Positions 1-9,276 of a stretch of DNA of 64,000 bases are shown here, in pieces. Position numbers and translations under genes: made by a program. The notes under the pieces were generated by a model. It did no database searches. It saw only the letters and a program-made list of their open reading frames with translations, and was not told the origin of the DNA. The stretch's first letter is position 1; every line of letters begins with the position of its first letter. The stretch is from an uncultured Erythrobacter sp. (lineage in GTDB: Bacteria > Pseudomonadota > Alphaproteobacteria > Sphingomonadales > Sphingomonadaceae): NCBI RefSeq assembly GCF_947497915.1, contig NZ_CANMIJ010000002.1, positions 434,001-498,000 of the forward strand. Direction: 5' to 3'.

Positions 1-1
1 A

Positions 2-835
2 TGCCGCCAGTGCAAAATGTGCCTTAGCGGAAAGACCAATTTGTGCAGCGCGATCCGGGCGACGCAGGGGCGGGGTTTGATGCCGGACGGCACTTCGCGC
101 TTTTCGTACAAGGGTGAGACGATCTACCATTATATGGGCTGTTCGACTTTCTCGAACTTCGCGGTTCTGCCCGAAATCGCAGTCGCCAAAATTCGTACAG
201 ACGCTCCATTCGAAACGAGCTGCTATGTCGGATGCGGCGTGACGACCGGCGTTGGCGCGGTGGTAAACACGGCGAAGGTCGAACCGGGCGACAATGTCGT
301 GGTCTTTGGCCTCGGCGGTATTGGCCTCAACGTGATCCAAGGCGCGCGGATGGCTGGCGCAGACCGCATCGTTGGCGTCGATCTCAACCCGGCAAAGCGT
401 GAGTGGGGCGAAAAGTTCGGCATGACCGATTTCGTCAATCCCAAAGAGACATCGAACGTCGTCGAACACTTGGTTGAACTGCTGGATGGCGGGGCGGATT
501 ACTCGTTCGATTGCACCGGCAACACCGATGTAATGCGCGATGCGCTCGAATGTTGTCACAAGGGCTGGGGCACTTCGATCATTATCGGTGTCGCCGAAGC
601 AGGTAAGGAAATCGCGACCCGCCCGTTTCAGCTTGTCACTGGCCGCAATTGGCGCGGGACAGCCTTCGGCGGGGCGAAGGGCCGCACCGATGTTCCGAAG
701 ATCGTCGATTGGTATATGAACGGCAAGATCGAGATTGATCCGATGATCACCCACAGGCTGACGCTGGAAGAGATCAACAAAGGTTTTGACCTGATGCATT
801 CGGGCGAAAGCATCCGCAGCGTCGTGGTCTTTTGA
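2..835 (+). CDS. frmA: S-(hydroxymethyl)glutathione dehydrogenase / class III alcohol dehydrogenase, 5'-truncated
   Basis: This zinc-dependent alcohol dehydrogenase oxidises S-hydroxymethylglutathione (formaldehyde plus glutathione) to S-formylglutathione with NAD in the cytoplasm. The window opens inside the structural-zinc loop: four Cys spaced C-x2-C-x2-C-x7-C lie in the first 15 codons. A GLGGIGLNV Rossmann motif and an NAD-binding aspartate (GVDLN) follow. GTAFGG near the C-terminus also fits class III enzymes. About 277 residues are visible; roughly 90 N-terminal residues, including the catalytic zinc Cys, lie outside. The next gene overlaps its stop by one base, and the S-formylglutathione hydrolase two genes on completes the pathway, which supports this role over a general alcohol dehydrogenase. 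Confidence 0.92.
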   Translation, partial: CRQCKMCLSGKTNLCSAIRATQGRGLMPDGTSRFSYKGETIYHYMGCSTFSNFAVLPEIAVAKIRTDAPFETSCYVGCGVTTGVGAVVNTAKVEPGDNVVVFGLGGIGLNVIQGARMAGADRIVGVDLNPAKREWGEKFGMTDFVNPKETSNVVEHLVELLDGGADYSFDCTGNTDVMRDALECCHKGWGTSIIIGVAEAGKEIATRPFQLVTGRNWRGTAFGGAKGRTDVPKIVDWYMNGKIEIDPMITHRLTLEEINKGFDLMHSGESIRSVVVF

Positions 836-1206
836 TGGCGGCGAGCAGCACACCGTCCAAAGTCAATCTGGCGCACAAATTCGCTCTGTTTTCTGATCAG
901 TGGGCGCCGCGCCTTGCCGCGCGCTATAACGGGAACGAAGTGCGCCTCGCCAAGGTCGAAGGCGAGTTTCAGTGGCATCAGCACGATGATACAGACGAAT
1001 TGTTTCTCGTCATTGAAGGCGAGCTCGATATGGAGTTTCGAGACCGCACAGAGCGCATGAAGGCGGGCGATATGATCGTCGTCCCGCGCGGAACCGAGCA
1101 CCGCCCTTGCGCACGGTCGGGTGAAGCGAAGCTGCTGCTCATGGATGCGGACGGCACACCCAATACCGGCGATGAAGCCACCGCGTTCAAGCCGATCGAG
1201 GTGTAA
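835..1206 (+). CDS. cupin domain protein in the formaldehyde operon
   Basis: A 123-residue single-domain cupin. The conserved cupin 1 region (WHQHDDTDELFLVIEGEL) and the cupin 2 region (GDMIVVPRGTEHRP) hold the His/Glu/His set that usually binds one metal ion. The ATG at 835 overlaps the frmA stop (TGATG); a TTG at 832 in the same frame is a less likely start. It lies between frmA and fghA and is almost certainly co-transcribed. No substrate can be read from the sequence. A role in handling formaldehyde or a glutathione adduct is inferred only from position. Confidence 0.85.
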   Translation: MAASSTPSKVNLAHKFALFSDQWAPRLAARYNGNEVRLAKVEGEFQWHQHDDTDELFLVIEGELDMEFRDRTERMKAGDMIVVPRGTEHRPCARSGEAKLLLMDADGTPNTGDEATAFKPIEV

Positions 1207-1207
1207 G

Positions 1208-2056
1208 ATGCCCCTTGAAATCCTAACCGAAACACGCAGTCATGGCGGCACTCAGGGTGTCTATTCTCACCCTTCAAAAGAGACGGGCACGGAAATGACC
1301 TTCGCGGTGTTCGTGCCCGATCATGAGCCTCGCGAAAAACTGCCAGTGCTTTGGTTTCTCTCTGGCCTGACATGCACTCATGCGAACGTAAAGGAAAAAG
1401 GCGAATACCGCGCCGCCTGCGCCGAGCACGGGATGATCTTTGTCGCGCCGGACACCAGCCCGCGCGGCAATGCTGTGCCTGATGCAGAGGACGAATATGA
1501 CTTTGGCAAAGGCGCAGGCTTTTATGTCGATGCGGCCCAAGAACCTTGGTCAAAGCATTACCGTATGCGCAGCTATATCGAGCGCGAATTGCCCGAAATC
1601 CTCGCGGCGGAATTTCCCGCCGATATGCATCGCCAGGCGATCACGGGTCATTCAATGGGCGGCCACGGCGCACTGACAATCGGGCTGCGCAATTCAGACC
1701 GCTTCCGCTCGATCAGCGCGTTCAGCCCGGTTGTCGCGCCATCGCAGGTGCCGTGGGGTGAAAAGGCTTTGGGCCGCTATATGGGTTATGATCGCGAGAC
1801 TTGGCGCGCATACGACACGGTCAGCCTGATAGAGGACGGCGCGCGGCATGATCACATCCTTGTCGATCAGGGCACAGCCGACAATTTCCTGGACGAGCAA
1901 TTGCAAACGCACCGTCTGGCGTCAGTGTGCGAAACCGCAGGCATCCCCGCTGAAATCCGGATGCGGGACGGCTATGATCATTCCTATTTCTTCATCTCTA
2001 CGTTCATGGCCGATCATGTCGCATGGCATGCGCGCCGCTTGAAATCGGAAGGTTAA
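1208..2056 (+). CDS. fghA: S-formylglutathione hydrolase
   Basis: This esterase-D-type alpha/beta hydrolase splits S-formylglutathione into formate and glutathione, the second step of glutathione-linked formaldehyde detoxification. With the ATG at 1208 the protein has 282 residues, normal for the family. The nucleophile elbow GHSMGGHGAL puts Ser at 149. Asp225 (TADNFL) and His258 (GYDHSYFF) complete the triad, and the LSGLTCTHAN segment near residue 51 is characteristic of FGH enzymes. A longer open frame begins at 1121, but that would overlap the cupin gene; ATG 1208 sits one base after the cupin stop. Confidence 0.95.
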   Translation: MPLEILTETRSHGGTQGVYSHPSKETGTEMTFAVFVPDHEPREKLPVLWFLSGLTCTHANVKEKGEYRAACAEHGMIFVAPDTSPRGNAVPDAEDEYDFGKGAGFYVDAAQEPWSKHYRMRSYIERELPEILAAEFPADMHRQAITGHSMGGHGALTIGLRNSDRFRSISAFSPVVAPSQVPWGEKALGRYMGYDRETWRAYDTVSLIEDGARHDHILVDQGTADNFLDEQLQTHRLASVCETAGIPAEIRMRDGYDHSYFFISTFMADHVAWHARRLKSEG

Positions 2057-2060
2057 ATCC

Positions 2061-2462
2061 ATGACGGACATCCGCTTTGATCCGCCCGCTGGCGGCCTTG
2101 TCCCGCATATGGGCATCACTTTGATCGGCGAAGGCGAAGGCTGGTTGGAGGCGCGTATGCCGATCCAGCAAATCCACCTGCGATCCGGCGCGAACGCTTT
2201 GCATGCGGCCAGCATGGTGGCTCTGGCAGACAGCGTTTGCGGCTTTGCCGCCGGAGAGGTCTTGCCCGACGGCGCGAAGGGCTACACCACGATTGAACTC
2301 AAATCGAATTTCCTTGCCACGGCTTCGGACGGCACGCTGCTGGCGCGCGCAGAAGCAGAGCATCTGGGCCGGACGACACAGGTCTGGAAATCAGAAGTCA
2401 CGCATAAGGAAACGGGGCGCAAACTCGCACTTTTCCGCTGCACTCAGATGGTTTTGTATTAG
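2061..2462 (+). CDS. PaaI-type hotdog thioesterase
   Basis: A 133-residue hotdog-fold protein of the PaaI/YdiI type that would hydrolyse acyl- or aryl-CoA thioesters in the cytoplasm. The region around HLRSGANALHAASMVALADS is the active-site helix region, followed by TTIELKSNFL, typical of PaaI relatives. It starts 4 bp after fghA and probably ends the operon. Its stop codon overlaps the stop of the convergent TetR gene, so both use bases 2459-2462. The actual acyl substrate is unknown. Confidence 0.85.
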   Translation: MTDIRFDPPAGGLVPHMGITLIGEGEGWLEARMPIQQIHLRSGANALHAASMVALADSVCGFAAGEVLPDGAKGYTTIELKSNFLATASDGTLLARAEAEHLGRTTQVWKSEVTHKETGRKLALFRCTQMVLY

Positions 2463-3061
2463 ACGATGATGCGGCGGATCTGTCCGCGTAGCTCTTCCAA
2501 ATAGGCTGCTTCCACCCGCTCGAATTCATCGTCACCGTAAAACCGCTGGATCACCGCGACCGAGGCCGCGAAATATTCGATCGATGAAACCAGCGTATAG
2601 ATTGCAGCCAATTTCTGCGCGAGCGGTTGAGCGGCTTTACCGTCAATCTCGTCGAGCTTGGCTACGATGGCATCCAGAAAGTTCTTCAGGTGCCATTCTT
2701 CGGCAGGCGCGTCGCTGCGCTGGTTATCCAGCAGCTCACGCATCAGAACTTTCGTATCGAGCGGATTTTCACGGGCGGCAGAATAAAAGCCGAGAATGAT
2801 GCCTTCAAACTGGGCTTCAGGAGTCTTCGCGCCTTTAGCGCCCATTTGAACGGCGGAAAGCAGCCGGTGAGAGATGCGTTTGAACACCTCGGCGTAGAGG
2901 TCTTCCTTACGCTTGAAATGGTAAAGCAGCGCCTGTTTCGACAGGTTCAGCCGCCCGGCAATTTGCGCAATGCTGGCGCCGTAAAACCCGCGCGCGGCGA
3001 ATTCCTCTGTCGCGACGTGCAGCAGTCTTTCGCGTGTTGCCTCTGGCCCCTCACGCTTCAT
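2459..3061 (-). CDS. TetR/AcrR family transcriptional regulator
   Basis: A 200-residue repressor-type protein with an N-terminal TetR helix-turn-helix (roughly residues 10-56: ATRERLLHVATEEFAARGF, then LSKQALLYHFKRKEDLY) and an all-helical ligand domain. The open frame extends to 3076, but ATG 3061 overlaps the TGA of the upstream flavin reductase (ATGA), so it is preferred and implies coupling. The ligand is unknown. Likely targets are its own operon and the divergent region upstream of the reductase. Confidence 0.85.
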   Translation of the reverse strand: MKREGPEATRERLLHVATEEFAARGFYGASIAQIAGRLNLSKQALLYHFKRKEDLYAEVFKRISHRLLSAVQMGAKGAKTPEAQFEGIILGFYSAARENPLDTKVLMRELLDNQRSDAPAEEWHLKNFLDAIVAKLDEIDGKAAQPLAQKLAAIYTLVSSIEYFAASVAVIQRFYGDDEFERVEAAYLEELRGQIRRIIV

Positions 3062-3600
3062 GCTTCGATTGCGCAAAAGCGCCCTTCAAAAAACCCCAAT
3101 GCAGGTGCCGTGCCGTCTGCGTTCGACATCGCCTCTACCTCCCCTAAAATCATCGTATGATCGCCCGCAGGGTAGTGTTTCCAGCGCCGACATTCAAATG
3201 TTGCAAGCGCGCCCTTCACAAATGGCAGTCCAGCGTCACTGCGGCCAAAGTCATCTGCGTGTAACGCAGTGTCCCCGCGCGCGGCATAGCGGCGCGCCAA
3301 AACCTGCTGCCCATCGGCAAGAATACTAAAGGAAAACGTCTCTGCCGCCAGATATTCTTCGTACTGGCTGGCGTCGTTTTGCAGGCTCCAACACAGCAGC
3401 ATCGGATCAAGCGAAACCGAAACGAGCGAATTGATCGTCATCGCGGAAATCGCGCTATCGCTGCCCTTTCCATCATTCCGGTTGAACGCGATCACGCACA
3501 CACCCGTTGCGAACAGGCCCATAAGCCTGCGAAACTCGGCCTGCCGCGCCGCGTCTGCAATGGGGGGATGGGACACTGAATACTCCGGAAGATTGTGCAT
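3058..3600 (-). CDS. flavin reductase family protein (HpaC-like)
   Basis: A small flavin-binding split-barrel protein of about 180 residues that would reduce FMN/FAD with NAD(P)H, usually for a partner monooxygenase. The N-terminal FRRLMGLFATGVCVIAF and the SLVSVSLDPMLLCWSLQ block are typical of the flavin_reduct domain, and a C-terminal GDHTMILGEVE closes the fold. ATG 3600 is chosen over a TTG at 3651. No monooxygenase lies nearby, so the electron acceptor is unclear. It overlaps the TetR gene by 4 bp. Confidence 0.85.
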   Translation of the reverse strand: MHNLPEYSVSHPPIADAARQAEFRRLMGLFATGVCVIAFNRNDGKGSDSAISAMTINSLVSVSLDPMLLCWSLQNDASQYEEYLAAETFSFSILADGQQVLARRYAARGDTALHADDFGRSDAGLPFVKGALATFECRRWKHYPAGDHTMILGEVEAMSNADGTAPALGFFEGRFCAIEA

Positions 3601-3817
3601 CTGACCAAACGGATACCTGATTTCTAGGGGCGTTCCCCCAGCGGCGACCAATTGTCAATCCAACGCAGGTTTGTAAGGCGTTCTGCGCGATATAGTGCTT
3701 CCAAAACCACAAATAAGAGCGATTTTGTCCAATTCATGCCGATTTTCGGGCACCGATGCATGGTTTGCACGTTCTCTACTGCAACAGACACAGTTTATTG
3801 TATAGGATTGACGGGAC

Positions 3818-5011
3818 ATGATTGATCGGGTGGGCGAAGCGCTCAAGGATTTTCTCAAGCAGGAAAGCGCCGGGGGCATAGTCCTGATCGTCGCGGCCGC
3901 GCTGGCTTTGGTAATTGCCAACACGCCGCTGGCCGCCGGATATTTCGGCATGCTTGAGACGAAGTTGAACCTTTCTTACGGCTCGTTTGAGATCAACAAA
4001 GCGCTGCTGCTGTGGATCAATGATGGCCTGATGGCGATCTTCTTCTTCCTCATCGGATTGGAAGTAAAACGAGAGATTCTCGAAGGACAATTGTCGAGCT
4101 GGAACAAGGCATCGCTGCCTTTGATTGCAGCTATTGGCGGTATGGCCATTCCGGCGCTGATCTTCCTCGCATTTAACTGGGGCTCGCCCGACACAATCAA
4201 TGGCTGGGCCATTCCAGCGGCAACCGACATCGCCTTTGCATTGGGTATTTTGTCTCTGCTCGGCCCGCGTGTTCCGGTTGCGCTCAAGGCGTTGTTGCTG
4301 GCGGTTGCCGTCATCGACGATATCGGCGCAATCACCATCATTGCGCTGTTCTATTCCGGCGAATTGAAGATGGACATGCTGATCGGTGCGGCCATTACGT
4401 TCGCCGTCCTCGCAGCGGTAGGTCGGGCGAAATTCGGCTCGCGCATCCCCTATGTTTTGCTCACCGTTTTGATGTGGGTATTCGTGCTGAAATCGGGTGT
4501 CCACGCGACGCTTGCCGGTGTTGCGGCGGCGTTCTGTGTGCCGATGGTTTCGCGCCGCGGTGAACGTTTGCTCGAAAAGATGGAGCACGGCCTCCACAGC
4601 TGGGTCGCCTTTATCATCATCCCGATCTTCGGTTTTGCCAATGCAGGCGTTTCGCTGGTCGGCATTTCACCAGCCGACTTGCTCGCGCCGCTGCCGCTTG
4701 GCATCGCGCTCGGCCTGCTGATCGGCAAGCAGATCGGTATCTTCGGATTTGCTTGGGTGGGCGTAAAGATGGGCTTTGCCACTCTGCCAGAGAACGTCAC
4801 CTGGCGGCAGATCCACGCGCTTTCCTTGCTCGCAGCTATCGGCTTCACCATGAGCCTGTTTATCGGCAACCTTGCCTTTACCGATCCGGCGCTGGTCGAT
4901 GCGGTCAAGCTGGGCGTTCTGTCCGGTTCTCTGGTCGCGGCGTTGGCCGGGTTCTTCATGCTCAAGGCAACCTTGCCTGAACCTGCATCGGGCGATACCG
5001 CGAAGGCATGA
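3818..5011 (+). CDS. nhaA: Na+/H+ antiporter NhaA
   Basis: A 397-residue inner-membrane antiporter exchanging Na+ (or Li+) for protons, important for sodium and alkaline pH tolerance in marine bacteria. The transport-site aspartates are Asp137 (AATDIAFALG) and the Asp167-Asp168 pair in AVIDDIGAI. Hydrophobic helices run throughout, and FFFLIGLEVKREILEG is a family signature. The length matches NhaA. The start is close to a GACGGGAC sequence. The next gene starts inside its stop codon. Confidence 0.96.
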   Translation: MIDRVGEALKDFLKQESAGGIVLIVAAALALVIANTPLAAGYFGMLETKLNLSYGSFEINKALLLWINDGLMAIFFFLIGLEVKREILEGQLSSWNKASLPLIAAIGGMAIPALIFLAFNWGSPDTINGWAIPAATDIAFALGILSLLGPRVPVALKALLLAVAVIDDIGAITIIALFYSGELKMDMLIGAAITFAVLAAVGRAKFGSRIPYVLLTVLMWVFVLKSGVHATLAGVAAAFCVPMVSRRGERLLEKMEHGLHSWVAFIIIPIFGFANAGVSLVGISPADLLAPLPLGIALGLLIGKQIGIFGFAWVGVKMGFATLPENVTWRQIHALSLLAAIGFTMSLFIGNLAFTDPALVDAVKLGVLSGSLVAALAGFFMLKATLPEPASGDTAKA

Positions 5012-5874
5012 CACCCACGCAAAAGACCATTGCGGTCAATGATATCAGCCTCGCCTATTTCGAATGGAATGGCGGGGCTGATACCGATTTACCCCCGATG
5101 ATATTCGCCCATGCGACGGGCTTTCACGCCCGCGTCTGGGACGCAATTATCGCCCGCTTTCCCGGCCGACATATTTACTCAATTGATCTGCGCGGTCATG
5201 GCCGATCAAGCGGCGGGCCAATCGAGCACTGGCATCAGCTATCAGGCGATGTCTGTGCGTTTCTAGATGCGCTTCGGATTGGTGATGCTCTGGGCATCGG
5301 CCATTCGATGGGCGCGCATACTTTGCTGCAATGCGCCGCAGATCGCCCCAATGCATTTAGTCGTTTGGTGCTGTTCGACCCCGTAGTTCTTGCGCCGGAA
5401 TTCTACGCGACAGGAACGCCGCTATTCACGCCTGACAACCCGCATCCGGCCGGCCGGCGAAAGCGCGATTTTGCCAGTATCGAAGCGATGATTGAGCGGT
5501 TTGGTAAGCGCGATCCGTACGACATTTTCGATCCCAAAGTGTTCGAGGACTATTGCCGTTACGGCCTGTTACCCGCACCGAGCTGCGACGGGTTTGAACT
5601 CGCCTGCCCACCAGAGGTGGAAGCAAGCGTCTATGGCTCCAGCCTTAGCAACGTTGCGATTCTTGAAACGGCAAGGACCGTGGATGTTCCGACGCTGATT
5701 GTGCGTGCAAAGCAGACCACATCAATGGATTTCAAAGGCTCGCCGACATGGCCGAAGCTAGCCTCGACCATGCCCAAGGGTGAGGACCTTTATCGGCCCG
5801 ACATGACGCATTTCCATCCGTTTCAAGACCCCGCCGATGCAGCAAAGATCATCGCGGGCTTCGAAGCGCGCTAG
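5008..5874 (+). CDS. alpha/beta hydrolase
   Basis: A 288-residue alpha/beta hydrolase. It shows the oxyanion-side segment IFAHATGFHARVWD, the strand-turn YSIDLRGHGRSSG, and the nucleophile elbow GIGHSMGAHT with its serine near residue 98. A late DMTHFHPFQDP probably supplies the catalytic His. The start overlaps the nhaA stop (ATGA), so the two are translationally coupled. The substrate is unknown; the family includes esterases and haloperoxidase-like enzymes. Confidence 0.85.
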   Translation: MTPTQKTIAVNDISLAYFEWNGGADTDLPPMIFAHATGFHARVWDAIIARFPGRHIYSIDLRGHGRSSGGPIEHWHQLSGDVCAFLDALRIGDALGIGHSMGAHTLLQCAADRPNAFSRLVLFDPVVLAPEFYATGTPLFTPDNPHPAGRRKRDFASIEAMIERFGKRDPYDIFDPKVFEDYCRYGLLPAPSCDGFELACPPEVEASVYGSSLSNVAILETARTVDVPTLIVRAKQTTSMDFKGSPTWPKLASTMPKGEDLYRPDMTHFHPFQDPADAAKIIAGFEAR

Positions 5875-5878
5875 AGGA

Positions 5879-8800
5879 TCAATCCTCCCACCAATAGGCC
5901 CGGCGTTTTGCCGTGCCAGTGGCCACTTCATTCATAGTCTTGGCGTCATACATCTGCCCGCCGATCATTACGCTTTCGATTTTATCGGAATTGCGAATGT
6001 TCTCGCTTGGGTCTTCGCTAAGCACCAGCAGATCTGCGAGCTTGCCCGCCTCCAGCGATCCGATGTCCTTGTCCATACCAAGCGATTGAGCCGAGGAAAT
6101 TGTGCCTGCTTTTAACGCCTCGACGGGCGTCATTCCGCCGCGCGCAAAGCTCCACATTTCCCAATGCGCCGCGATGCCGGCCTGCTGACCATGCGCGCCG
6201 ATGGAAACCTTCACCCCGCGCTTTGCAATTTTACGCGCTTCGCGGGCGGCGTTGTCATCCACGAAAGCCCAATCCGGTGCTTTGGTCCGGCGGCCACTGG
6301 ATGCAAGCAAGTGTTTCGGGCTGGTGTGGATCATCAAGGGGTGATCGAACACATCGGTCGCCTGACGCCAATACGGATCACCTGCAAGCCCGCCATAGGT
6401 CACCGTCAATGTCGGCGTGTAATTCGAGTTCGACTGACCAAAGAATTGCAGAACGTCCTCGTAAAACACATCACCGGGCACGTTGTGCTCCACGGTCGAA
6501 TTGCCGTCGGCGATCAGATTCATGTCCATCCCGAACAGCGAACCGCCCTCAGCCACGACCAGCATGTTTTCCTCTGCCGCTGCGCGGGCAACCATCTGGC
6601 GCTGTTCACGGCGCGGCTGGTTGTAGTTTTTGACGGAAATGCCGCCCTGCGCTTTGATCCGGCGAACATGGGCCAGCGCATCGTCATAGCTATCGACACG
6701 CGCGTAAACGCTCGGCGCTTTCGCACCGTAAATGATCTCTCCGGTTGAGAAGATGCGCGGGGCGAGCAGCTTGCCTGCTTGCTGACGCTCTGCCGAGGCG
6801 AATATCTGACTTGCCCGATTGGATGGATCGTGGATCGTCGTGGTGCCAAGGGCCAGATCCTGAACCAGGCGCCAGTTTTGCTGAGGGATAAGGTCGCCGG
6901 TGCCATGCGGGCCGTGGGCGTGCGCATCGACCAGTCCCGGCATGATTGTCTTGCCGCTAGCATCGACTGTCACAGCGCCACTTGGCACGGACACTTCGCC
7001 TGCTGCGCCGATCGCTTTGATCCGGTCGCCTTCGATCACGATCACACCGTTTTCGATCACGCCTGCATCATCATCACCCAAACCCGCAGCCATGGTGAGG
7101 ATGCGCGCGCCAGTGATGGCAACGGTTCCGGTCGGCTTGTCCGCATTGACGGTGATGGACATCGAAATGCCGGTTTCGGGCGGAGTATAGCCCTGCTCTT
7201 CCTCATCACCCTTCGGAGCATTGCGGAAGAAATCGGAAACTTGCGCGCTCTGCAATTGCGGGCCCATGGACCAGAACAATGTCTGGCCGCCATTCGCCCA
7301 GCCCAGGTACTCGGCGCCGCCGCTGCTGACTTTCGTCACCGGCAGTGCGCCGCCCTTTTCGCTCACATCCACCGGCTTACCGCCCGGGATCAAAGGCATT
7401 GCGAACACTTCATAGTTCTGGCGGAACGCCACCGTTTGCCCATCCGGCGCAATGCGGAAATCATTGGCTAGATCGCCGCGTGCATGGGTGCGCTGTTTCT
7501 CGCCATCGAGGTCAGCCGACACCAGCGACAATTTGCCGCCGCTGAATGTGTTCATGAAGATGCGGTCGTTTGATGCCGCGAATTGCGGAGTGCTGCCGCT
7601 GCGGCTGACGCGCGCCGTATCGCCGCCGCCCGCTGGCACAGTGTAGATGCCGGTGTTCTCCGAATATTCGGGCGCTGTCAGATATCCGCCGCTGCGTTTT
7701 TCGAACGCGATGGTGCGGCCATCGGGTGAGAAGACAGGATTGGCGTAGTGCCCCGGTGCGCTCGTAACAGCACGGGCATTCTCGCCATTTGCGCCCGCAA
7801 CCATGACTTGGCCGAGCCCTTCATCCGTCCATTTTACATAGGTGATACGCGATCCGTCACGGCTAAAGGCTGGGAATGCCTCGACTGCATCGCTGCCACC
7901 GGATGTCAGGGGACGCGGTCCATCCTTGCCGCGCGCCGATTTGGTGTAAAGCCTGCCTAGGCTTTCAAACACAACACGGCTGCCATTCGGCGAAAGCGTG
8001 CCGAATTTTGCCATTTTCGTGGTGAAACGGTCAGGTGCAACGTCGATTTCGGGATGCGGTGCATCGGCAATGCCGCGCGTGTCAGAAATGCTGAACGGGA
8101 TCGTTGCAAAGCCCGATCCGTCACGGCCGATCCGGTTGAGCTTCCCGCCCGCCCAAAACACAATGGCGCTGCTATCAGGCAGCCAGTCCATGTTCGGATA
8201 GACGCCGTACACCGCCCAAGTTTCTTGCAGATCGAGATCAAGATCGCCGTAGATCATGCGCTCTTTGCCGCTCGTCAGGTCTTTGATCCAAAGTTTGCTC
8301 TGATCTTTGTCGCGCCGGACGAAGGCAATCTCCTTACCATCGGGCGAAGGCGCAGGACGCACGGCCCCGCCAAAACCGTCAACGGCGGTCGAAACCTCAC
8401 CCGTATCCAGATCGTGCTTTTCAATCGCGAAGATACCGGTCTGCGAATCCTGCGCATAAATAAAGGTGTTACCCGGCGTGGTGTTGCGGGTGTAGTAAAT
8501 CGCCTTGCCATCGGGCGCGAAGATCGGCTCGCCCAGCTCTTTTTGCTGCGCATCGTTGGCGCGTTTCACGATCTGAACACCGCCGCCGCCAGACACATGA
8601 TACATCCAGATCTCGCCTGTTCCGGCGCTGCGCTGCGTGGTGAAGTGCTTTTTCGCGGCGATAAAGCGCCCGTCGGGGGACCATGTCGGTTGATTAAGCA
8701 GGCGGAAGCTTTCTTTCGTCACCTGTTTCTTGTCAGACCCGTCGCGGTTCATCACCCAGATATTGTCGCCGCCGCCGCGATCAGAGGTGAATGCGATGCG

Positions 8801-9136
8801 CGATCCATCGGGGGAGAAACGCGGTTGCACTTCCCAGGCAAGCCCGTCTGCAATGCGCGTCGGCGTACCGCCGCCAATAGGCATGGTGTAAATATCGCCG
8901 AGCATTGTGAAAGCGAGGCTGCGACCATCGGGCGAGACATCGACATCCATCCACGTGCCTTCATCGGTCTCAATCGGCACCTGTTCGATGGTGGCTCCTT
9001 TGGGCGCGCTAATATCCCAGCCTTTATCTTCGCCTTTATCATCATCGGCAAGAACGGCTGTAGGCGTGGCCAGTGCAGCCAAGGCAGAGCCTGCGAGTAG
9101 CGCGGCGGTGGTTGAACGAATGGCGGATCGGCGCAT
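5879..9136 (-). CDS. secreted amidohydrolase with TolB-like beta-propeller repeats
   Basis: A 1085-residue exported protein. The first ~30 residues form a signal peptide ending in ALATPTAVLADD. Roughly residues 55-680 hold many PD40/WD40-like beta-propeller repeats (SPDGRSLAFT, SPDGSRIAFTSDRGG, and similar). A metal-dependent amidohydrolase domain follows, with metal-binding VDAHAHGPHG near residue 735 and the closing AGKLADLLVL motif. Such fusions occur in sphingomonads and Bacteroidetes and are thought to act on cyclic amides or peptides in the periplasm; the real substrate is unknown. It is transcribed toward the hydrolase gene, with 4 bp between stops. Confidence 0.9.
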   Translation of the reverse strand: MRRSAIRSTTAALLAGSALAALATPTAVLADDDKGEDKGWDISAPKGATIEQVPIETDEGTWMDVDVSPDGRSLAFTMLGDIYTMPIGGGTPTRIADGLAWEVQPRFSPDGSRIAFTSDRGGGDNIWVMNRDGSDKKQVTKESFRLLNQPTWSPDGRFIAAKKHFTTQRSAGTGEIWMYHVSGGGGVQIVKRANDAQQKELGEPIFAPDGKAIYYTRNTTPGNTFIYAQDSQTGIFAIEKHDLDTGEVSTAVDGFGGAVRPAPSPDGKEIAFVRRDKDQSKLWIKDLTSGKERMIYGDLDLDLQETWAVYGVYPNMDWLPDSSAIVFWAGGKLNRIGRDGSGFATIPFSISDTRGIADAPHPEIDVAPDRFTTKMAKFGTLSPNGSRVVFESLGRLYTKSARGKDGPRPLTSGGSDAVEAFPAFSRDGSRITYVKWTDEGLGQVMVAGANGENARAVTSAPGHYANPVFSPDGRTIAFEKRSGGYLTAPEYSENTGIYTVPAGGGDTARVSRSGSTPQFAASNDRIFMNTFSGGKLSLVSADLDGEKQRTHARGDLANDFRIAPDGQTVAFRQNYEVFAMPLIPGGKPVDVSEKGGALPVTKVSSGGAEYLGWANGGQTLFWSMGPQLQSAQVSDFFRNAPKGDEEEQGYTPPETGISMSITVNADKPTGTVAITGARILTMAAGLGDDDAGVIENGVIVIEGDRIKAIGAAGEVSVPSGAVTVDASGKTIMPGLVDAHAHGPHGTGDLIPQQNWRLVQDLALGTTTIHDPSNRASQIFASAERQQAGKLLAPRIFSTGEIIYGAKAPSVYARVDSYDDALAHVRRIKAQGGISVKNYNQPRREQRQMVARAAAEENMLVVAEGGSLFGMDMNLIADGNSTVEHNVPGDVFYEDVLQFFGQSNSNYTPTLTVTYGGLAGDPYWRQATDVFDHPLMIHTSPKHLLASSGRRTKAPDWAFVDDNAAREARKIAKRGVKVSIGAHGQQAGIAAHWEMWSFARGGMTPVEALKAGTISSAQSLGMDKDIGSLEAGKLADLLVLSEDPSENIRNSDKIESVMIGGQMYDAKTMNEVATGTAKRRAYWWED

Positions 9137-9276
9137 TTTGTATCTCCCCTGAGTTGGCGGAGAGACTAACGGCGTGAAAGGATATTGCTAGGGGCTAGAA
9201 TGAAGCCGCGCGATTGACAAAGGCGCACTTTACTTCCCACACCAGCTGTGGGGCGCGTTCAAAGGGGGAACGCACA

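Noticed and set aside
8054-9100. A 348-codon open frame on the plus strand opposite the amidohydrolase gene
   Set aside because: It is a mirror of the long high-GC gene on the minus strand, has no recognisable domains and no ribosome-binding site. The minus-strand protein has clear signal peptide, propeller and amidohydrolase motifs.
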